Below are positions 1-4,237 of a DNA stretch of 5,847 bases, piece by piece. A model generated the notes under the pieces. That model had not been told where the DNA came from, did not search any database, and saw only the letters and a program-made list of their open reading frames with translations. Position 1 is the first letter of the stretch. Each line of letters begins with the position of its first letter. Made by a program: the position numbers and the translations under genes. Source of the stretch: a bacterium (lineage in GTDB: Bacteria; Oederibacteriota; JAJYGY01); contig JAJYGY010000304.1 of assembly GCA_021790555.1 (NCBI GenBank), forward strand, positions 1-5,847. Reading direction: 5' to 3'.

Positions 1-270
1 GGCGTTGGGAGTGGGGCTGGGGGCGGGGGGGCGGGTGTGGGTGGCGGTGGGGGTGGGGGTGGGCGTGTGCGTGGGGGTGTCCGGGTTGGTCCGCGTGGGC
101 GTGGCCGTGGGCGTGCCCGTGAACGTGGAACTGGGCGTGGCGCTCATCGTCCCCGTGGGGGAGGGCGAGGCCGTGGGGGTCGCCGTGGAACTGGGGGTGA
201 CGGTCCACGTGGAGCTGGGCGAAGGCGAGGGAGAAAAGCTGGGCGTGTCCGTGAAGGTGGGCGTGGAGCA
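1..270 (-). repeat. Thr/Pro/Ser linker at the left edge
   Basis: Residues about 563-652 of the left gene are a T/P/S linker (for example SFSPSPSPSSTWTVTPSST and TPTATPTRTNPDTPTHTP) placed directly after the beta-sandwich module. This is the same position as the linker at 2454-2654 in the paralogue. It is still open at position 1, so its true length is unknown. Confidence 0.92.
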
Positions 271-1956
271 GGAGGGGGCCATGATTTCAAGCATCTGCGA
301 CGACCAGGCCATGTTGTTGGTATTGTGGTAGGGCAGGGTCCAGGAACCCATCCCGCCCACGGCTTCATAGGCCGAATAGACCGACGGCGGACCGCCATAT
401 TGGCCACCCGGAACCGAGGTTTCCCCGCCGGTCGGGCTGATGCCGCTGGAACCGCTGGACACCACGATGTTGTCCAAAATGACGCTGTTTCCCGCGGTGG
501 TTGAAAGGGTGTCGTTGATGGTGTTGGAGGAGGCCCCGTTGTACTCCACCTGATTCCCCAGCGGAGTCGTGGCGTTGGTGCTCTGGAAAATGGCCCCAAG
601 CACCGCCCAGCTGCACCCGCCCGCGGTCGATTTCATGGTGATCACCACCGGCGAGTTGGTCACCGGCGGATTTTGCAGGTACCAGATGCTGATGGCCCCC
701 GAATTGACCGAGATCGGGTTCGTCACCAGGAAGGAAAACGCCGCACCGCCGTAGGTGATGCCGGCGATGTTGGAATTGATGGCCGAACTGCTGGTCGCCA
801 CTTCCACCACCATCACCTCCTGGGGGCCGCCGGGATTGTTGAAATTGCTGGGGCTAGTGTTGGTGAGGACGCCGGAGCCGACGCAGCTGTTGAACAACAT
901 GGCGGAATTCACCAACGTCGGCGGCGCGCAGCTGGGCGGATAGGGCGTGGGCGTGCTGGTGGGCGACTGGTAGGGCGTTATCGTGGGGGTGACCGTGAAG
1001 GTGGGGATGTCGGTGGGCGTGCCGCAGGTGTTCACGGGGAGAGGAGTGGCTCCCACGGTAGGAGGCACGGAATTGGAGCAAAAAGTCCCCGCCGGGGTGC
1101 CGCCATCCACGGTGCCTCCGATCAAGCCCATTTCCTGAAAATTGGTGCTGCCCCCTGTGCTCGCGACGAATCCAAAGTAGACCAGGTTGCTCCCGAACAC
1201 GGAAGTGGCCACGTTGGCCGGGAAAATCCACTGCGCGCTCTGTTGGCCGTCAAAAATCACCGTGAGGGTCGGGTTCCCTCCGCTCCAGATCCATTTGATT
1301 TCCACCTGGTGGTCGAGCCCATCCTTCACGTTGGGGTTGCTGGGGTTGATCTGAGGGCGGCCGCAGGAACTTCCCGCCAGGACATTGTTGGACGGGAACA
1401 ACCCGCACCCCGGAGGGTCAACTTCCGCGGGGGTTAGGTTGGAATTTCCGCCGAACTCCTCGAGCTCCAGGCTGTCGTAGACGGGGTCGTTGTAAATGGC
1501 GTTGGAGAAGGTGTCGAACGCGACGGCCACGGATTTGGTGATGGAATCGTAGCAGTGATTTCCCGTGTTGGTGCCGATCGCCGAAGTTCCCCTGGGGTCA
1601 TTTTGCAGGACAAATGCCATGCCGTCAGCCCCGCAGGTGCTGGACCCGAAATTCAGCATGAAGGTCAGATCAAAGTTCTGGGTGATATCGATCTTGCAGG
1701 GATCCCAAGCGGCCCCCGCGGAATAGGACGCGCCGCTTGTATTCAACGTGTCGTTGGTCAAATAGACCCGATTGGTGGAGTCTATGACATCCTGCCCCCA
1801 GTTGTTTCCGCCCTTGGTCAACGTCCAAGGAACAGGCTGGAAGGGCCCCAGAGCAAACGCCCTTCCCTGCGCGAAAAACAAGACCGCGCAAAAAATGGGA
1901 GTCGCCCAAAAGCCCTTGCCAAATTTGTGGAAAACACCATCCGAAGTCGCCGCCAT
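1..1956 (-). CDS. Secreted L-type lectin domain protein with beta-sandwich module and Pro/Thr linkers (3' end outside window)
   Basis: The frame is open from an ATG at 1956 to the left edge, giving 652 codons with no stop. Residues 1-35 look like a Sec signal peptide: Lys/Arg near the start, a hydrophobic stretch (IFCAVLFFA), and probable cleavage after GRAFA. Residues about 36-295 form an L-type lectin domain, with AWDP, NFGS, GADGMAFVLQNDPRG (109-123), VAFDTFSN (145-152) and KDGLDHQVEIKW (211-222). A short Pro/Thr linker (about 312-341) leads to a beta-sandwich module (about 343-563) with ITYGGAAF and WYLQNPP. A long T/P/S linker follows from 563 to the edge. It is a paralogue of the gene at 2157-4193, so a C-terminal FlgD-like domain probably lies beyond the edge (inference). 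Within the metal motif, the Glu and His of legume lectins are Ala146 and Ser162. The start at 1956 has AAGGA only 3 bases upstream. An in-frame ATG at 2037 would add 27 residues, but it lacks a well-spaced Shine-Dalgarno sequence and would push the signal peptide too far inward. The ligand is unknown. Confidence 0.94.
   Translation of the reverse strand, partial: MAATSDGVFHKFGKGFWATPIFCAVLFFAQGRAFALGPFQPVPWTLTKGGNNWGQDVIDSTNRVYLTNDTLNTSGASYSAGAAWDPCKIDITQNFDLTFMLNFGSSTCGADGMAFVLQNDPRGTSAIGTNTGNHCYDSITKSVAVAFDTFSNAIYNDPVYDSLELEEFGGNSNLTPAEVDPPGCGLFPSNNVLAGSSCGRPQINPSNPNVKDGLDHQVEIKWIWSGGNPTLTVIFDGQQSAQWIFPANVATSVFGSNLVYFGFVASTGGSTNFQEMGLIGGTVDGGTPAGTFCSNSVPPTVGATPLPVNTCGTPTDIPTFTVTPTITPYQSPTSTPTPYPPSCAPPTLVNSAMLFNSCVGSGVLTNTSPSNFNNPGGPQEVMVVEVATSSSAINSNIAGITYGGAAFSFLVTNPISVNSGAISIWYLQNPPVTNSPVVITMKSTAGGCSWAVLGAIFQSTNATTPLGNQVEYNGASSNTINDTLSTTAGNSVILDNIVVSSGSSGISPTGGETSVPGGQYGGPPSVYSAYEAVGGMGSWTLPYHNTNNMAWSSQMLEIMAPSCSTPTFTDTPSFSPSPSPSSTWTVTPSSTATPTASPSPTGTMSATPSSTFTGTPTATPTRTNPDTPTHTPTPTPTATHTRPPAPSPTPNA
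7..63 (+). other. Dense G-run tract with G-quadruplex potential
   Basis: The plus strand carries nine runs of three or more G within 57 bases (7-9, 13-16, 19-23, 25-31, 33-35, 39-41, 49-53, 55-59, 61-63), separated by loops of one to seven bases. This fits the usual G-quadruplex pattern. The plus strand is the template strand for the gene here. The composition follows from Pro (CCC) and Thr (ACC) codons in the linker, so a separate role is not established. Confidence 0.6.
934..1023 (-). repeat. Short Pro/Thr linker between lectin and beta-sandwich, left gene
   Basis: Residues about 312-341 (GTPTDIPTFTVTPTITPYQ, then SPTSTPTPYPP) form the equivalent inter-domain spacer in the left-hand paralogue. 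It is about 11 residues longer than its counterpart, showing that linker length varies while the flanking folds are kept. Confidence 0.88.
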
Positions 1957-2156
1957 GGGTCCTTCATGGATGAAAAACGATTCGTCAACAGGATCGCACA
2001 GCCACCGTGCTACTGTAAATGGCGGGCTGGTGCTCATCTATGATATATCTCATCCTGCCGGGCGGCCTCGTCTTTTTCATCCTCATTATCTCATTTTCTG
2101 GCCGAAAGGCTGCCAAAAAACAGGAACTTTGACCCATATCAGCATGACAGGACGGC
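1957..2156 (-). other. 200-base intergenic region between the two lectin genes
   Basis: This gap is visibly richer in A/T than the flanking genes. On the minus strand it has a T6 run (2115-2120) not preceded by a stable hairpin, so no intrinsic terminator is supported. TTGGCA (2111-2116) and GATAAT (2085-2090) resemble sigma70 elements but are 20 bases apart, longer than usual. An 8-base direct repeat ATGAGATA occurs at 2046-2053 and 2087-2094. A promoter for the left gene could be here, but none is convincing. Confidence 0.5.
1960..1964 (-). promoter_or_regulatory. Possible ribosome binding site of the left gene
   Basis: AAGGA lies on the minus strand with only 3 bases before the ATG at 1956. 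The motif is good but the spacing is shorter than usual, so initiation may be weak. It is still better than what precedes the alternative in-frame ATG at 2037, where the nearest AGGA is about 15 bases away. Confidence 0.45.
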
Positions 2157-4193
2157 TCATCGCAGGATGGCGCATTTGGAGATATCGGATTTTTGGTCCC
2201 CATCCCTGGATTTTGCCAGGACTCGGTAGAGGAAGATTCCCGAGGCCACGGAAACCCCGTAGCTGTTTTTGCCGTCCCAGAGTTCCTCATTATTGCCCGC
2301 GGCGGCCTGGAAGGGGTCCAGGGTCCTCACCAGTTCCCCGGAGACGGTGTAGACCCCCACGTCGACCTCGCAGGGCACGCTGACGTAATAGCCCAGGTAG
2401 ATGGGCCCGTTGGAAGGGTCGGGGTTGGGGGCCAGCAGGTGCAGCAGCAGCTTCACCGGCGTGGGAGTGTCGCTGGGGACCGGGGTCCAGGTGCGGGAGA
2501 CGGTGGGGGTGGGGCTGGCCGTGGAGCTGGCCGCCAGGGTGGGGCTGGGCGAGGCCGTGGCCGTGGCGGTGAAGCTGGCGCTGACGGTCGGGCTGGCCGT
2601 GCAGGTGGGGCTGGGCGTGGGCGAAAGCACCGGCGTGTCCGTGGGGGAAAAGCAGGACGGCGCCCCCTCGATCTCAATGGGCTGGGCGCAGTAGGGGCGG
2701 TTCGCCTGCGAGACATTGTAGGTCATGGAATAGGTTCCCGGGCCGTTGACGACCTTGTAGTCGCCGTAGACCCCCTCGCAGCAGGCCATGCTGGCCGTGC
2801 TCAGGCCCAGGCTGGTCTGGCCGGGGCCGCCGGTGGGCACCGAGCTGTTGGCCTGGTCGCTGGCCATGAACACCGACACCAGGCTGGCCGGCCCGCTGGT
2901 GGTGATGGTGATGGTGTCGGTGCCGGTGGAATCGGAACTGCCGGACTGGGCGCCGTTGGTGGGGCCCACCGGGTTGGACACGTTGACGTTGGACCAGACC
3001 TCCGCCGCGATGTTCCAGTTGCACTGGCTGCTGGAGGAATTGGTGAAGGTGAAGTTCTGCGCGCCGGTGGGCGGGTTGGCCAGATAGTAGGTGGTGAGGA
3101 AGTCCGGGTTGGAGGGCAGGTTGGAGGCCGAGGCGCTGCTCTGCAGGGTCATGGCCACGCCTCCGTAGGCCACGTTGGTGAGCGTGCCCCCGTTGGTGGC
3201 GCTGCTTTCGACGCGCACCACCAGGAGTTCGTTGGCCTGCGCGGGAATGCCGTAGGGGAAGCTGAAGTTGGGGCCCGCCCCGATGCAGCCGTGCCCGATC
3301 ATGGCCGCCTGCACGAACACCGGGGTGCCGCATCCCGGGGGGTAGGGCGTGGGCGAGGGGGTGGCCGTGGGCGTCACCGTGGGGGACGGCAGGCACGAGG
3401 TCAGGCGGACCTGCTCCTGGTTGGAAAGCCCCCCGGTGGCGCCGGTGAAGCCGAAATACACGCAGCTGGTCCCGCCGAAGACCTTGCCCACCAGGTCGTC
3501 GGTGTCGGTCAGGCGCAGGGACCCGTCGAAAGTCACCTTGAGGACGTGGGTGGAGGCGGTCCAGGAGATCTCCACCCGGTGCCACAGTCCGTCCTTGATG
3601 TTGGTGTTGGTTTGGCTCGCCTGGACCGGGCAGCTCCCCGTGGCGGTGGTGATCACGCCGCCCGAGGCCGTGGAGCAGGTGCCGCCATGCACCACGTCGC
3701 CGTTTTCGTCCACCATGATGTGGTCGTAGGAGGGGTCGTTGTTGTTGGGCCCCGAGGTGTTCTGGAAGCTGTCGAATTCCACCGAAACCGAGGGGCTGAC
3801 GGGATTTTCCACCGGGCCGCTTCCCGCGTAGGCTCCGCCGATGCCCAGTTCCCCTCCCGATTCGCCGAAGGCGGCCAGGCCCCGGGGGTCGTTCTGCAGG
3901 GTGAAGGTCATGCCGTCGGCGCCGTTGGAGTTGGACCCGAAGTTCATGTCGAAACTGAAGTCGAAATCCTGCGAAAGGTCGATGGTGTTTGGGTTCCAGG
4001 CCGTGCCCGACTGCCAGGCCGAATTCGGGGCCATCTGGAACACGTAGGACGACAGCAGCGACGCGCTGTTGTTGAAGTGGTAGCCCGTGCTGCACAGGTC
4101 GAAGGTTCCACAGGCCCCCAGGGCCCTGCCGGCCCCCAGAATCGCCATGGCCGCCAGCGCCAGAAACCGGCCCGCCTTCCCTCTCGTCTCCAT
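2157..4193 (-). CDS. Secreted L-type (legume-like) lectin protein with beta-sandwich module and C-terminal FlgD-like domain
   Basis: This is a complete 678-residue protein. The ATG at 4193 has GGGAGG 8 bases upstream and is followed directly by a signal peptide (basic METRGKAGR, hydrophobic LALAAMAILGA, likely cleavage after GRALGA, residue 27). Residues about 28-267 are an L-type lectin domain: AWNPNTIDL, GADGMTFTLQNDPRG (91-105), VEFDSFQN (138-145), DPSYDH (153-158), KDGLWHRVEISW (200-211). Glu139, Asp141, Phe143, Asn145, Asp153 and His158 follow the concanavalin A metal-ligand pattern, and Asp93 matches the sugar-contacting Asp of legume lectins. A short linker (268-286) leads to a beta-sandwich module (288-513) with ELLVVRVES, VAYGGVAMTL and YYLANPPTG. 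A second T/P/S linker (514-580) precedes a FlgD-like Ig domain (about 582-678) with VYTVSGELVRTL, LWDGKNSYG, VASGIFLYR and terminal KCAILR. The frame stays open upstream through gene 1, but that is not coding. Cys28 follows the cleavage site and resembles a lipobox, but Arg at -5 and the paralogue's GRAFA-Leu junction argue against a lipoprotein. Glycan binding is inferred; the sugar is unknown. Confidence 0.97.
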   Translation of the reverse strand: METRGKAGRFLALAAMAILGAGRALGACGTFDLCSTGYHFNNSASLLSSYVFQMAPNSAWQSGTAWNPNTIDLSQDFDFSFDMNFGSNSNGADGMTFTLQNDPRGLAAFGESGGELGIGGAYAGSGPVENPVSPSVSVEFDSFQNTSGPNNNDPSYDHIMVDENGDVVHGGTCSTASGGVITTATGSCPVQASQTNTNIKDGLWHRVEISWTASTHVLKVTFDGSLRLTDTDDLVGKVFGGTSCVYFGFTGATGGLSNQEQVRLTSCLPSPTVTPTATPSPTPYPPGCGTPVFVQAAMIGHGCIGAGPNFSFPYGIPAQANELLVVRVESSATNGGTLTNVAYGGVAMTLQSSASASNLPSNPDFLTTYYLANPPTGAQNFTFTNSSSSQCNWNIAAEVWSNVNVSNPVGPTNGAQSGSSDSTGTDTITITTSGPASLVSVFMASDQANSSVPTGGPGQTSLGLSTASMACCEGVYGDYKVVNGPGTYSMTYNVSQANRPYCAQPIEIEGAPSCFSPTDTPVLSPTPSPTCTASPTVSASFTATATASPSPTLAASSTASPTPTVSRTWTPVPSDTPTPVKLLLHLLAPNPDPSNGPIYLGYYVSVPCEVDVGVYTVSGELVRTLDPFQAAAGNNEELWDGKNSYGVSVASGIFLYRVLAKSRDGDQKSDISKCAILR
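2454..2654 (-). repeat. Thr/Pro/Ser linker between beta-sandwich and FlgD-like domain of the middle gene
   Basis: Residues about 514-580 of the middle protein are T/P/S/A-rich (for example SPTPSPTCTASPTVSAS and ASPTPTVSRTWTPVPS). The linker separates the ligand-binding part from the C-terminal FlgD-like domain. It carries Cys514 and Cys531, unusual in this kind of linker; Cys514 has an equivalent in the paralogue (APSC). Confidence 0.9.
3336..3392 (-). repeat. Short Pro/Thr linker between lectin and beta-sandwich, middle gene
   Basis: Residues about 268-286 (LPSPTVTPTATPSPTPYPP) join the lectin domain to the beta-sandwich module. The end of the linker, TPYPP followed by Gly-Cys, matches TPYPP-Ser-Cys in the paralogue, so the domain border sits at the same place in both proteins. 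Confidence 0.9.
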
Positions 4194-4201
4194 CGGAAAA
4201 T

Positions 4202-4207
4202 CCTCCC
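4202..4207 (-). promoter_or_regulatory. Ribosome binding site of the middle gene
   Basis: On the minus strand GGGAGG is followed by an 8-base spacer and the ATG at 4193. It fixes this ATG as the start, because the same frame is open for another 516 codons upstream through the neighbouring gene. Confidence 0.88.
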
Positions 4208-4212
4208 AATGC

Positions 4213-4235
4213 GGCGGGCCCTTCCGGCCCCCGCC
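4213..4235 (-). other. GC-rich inverted repeat between first and middle genes
   Basis: In the 44-base gap, GGCGGG (4230-4235) can pair with CCCGCC (4213-4218). An alternative inner pairing is GGGCC with GGCCC. There is no following T-run, so it does not look like an intrinsic terminator. It could affect transcript stability or processing just upstream of the ribosome binding site, or be chance in GC-rich DNA. Confidence 0.35.
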
Positions 4236-4237
4236 TT

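Noticed and set aside
5..504. Overlapping plus-strand frames rich in Gly/Val and Gly/Arg
   Set aside because: These are shadows of the T/P/S linker and beta-sandwich of the left gene, whose minus-strand frame has a clear domain structure.
1985..2086. 33-residue minus-strand frame in the gap before the left gene, as a possible leader peptide
   Set aside because: It has no adequate ribosome binding site and no recognisable features; chance is the simpler explanation.
2097..2140. Possible intrinsic terminator after the middle gene near the T6 run
   Set aside because: The bases before the T-run form at best a 3-pair stem with a mismatch. No stable GC hairpin is present.
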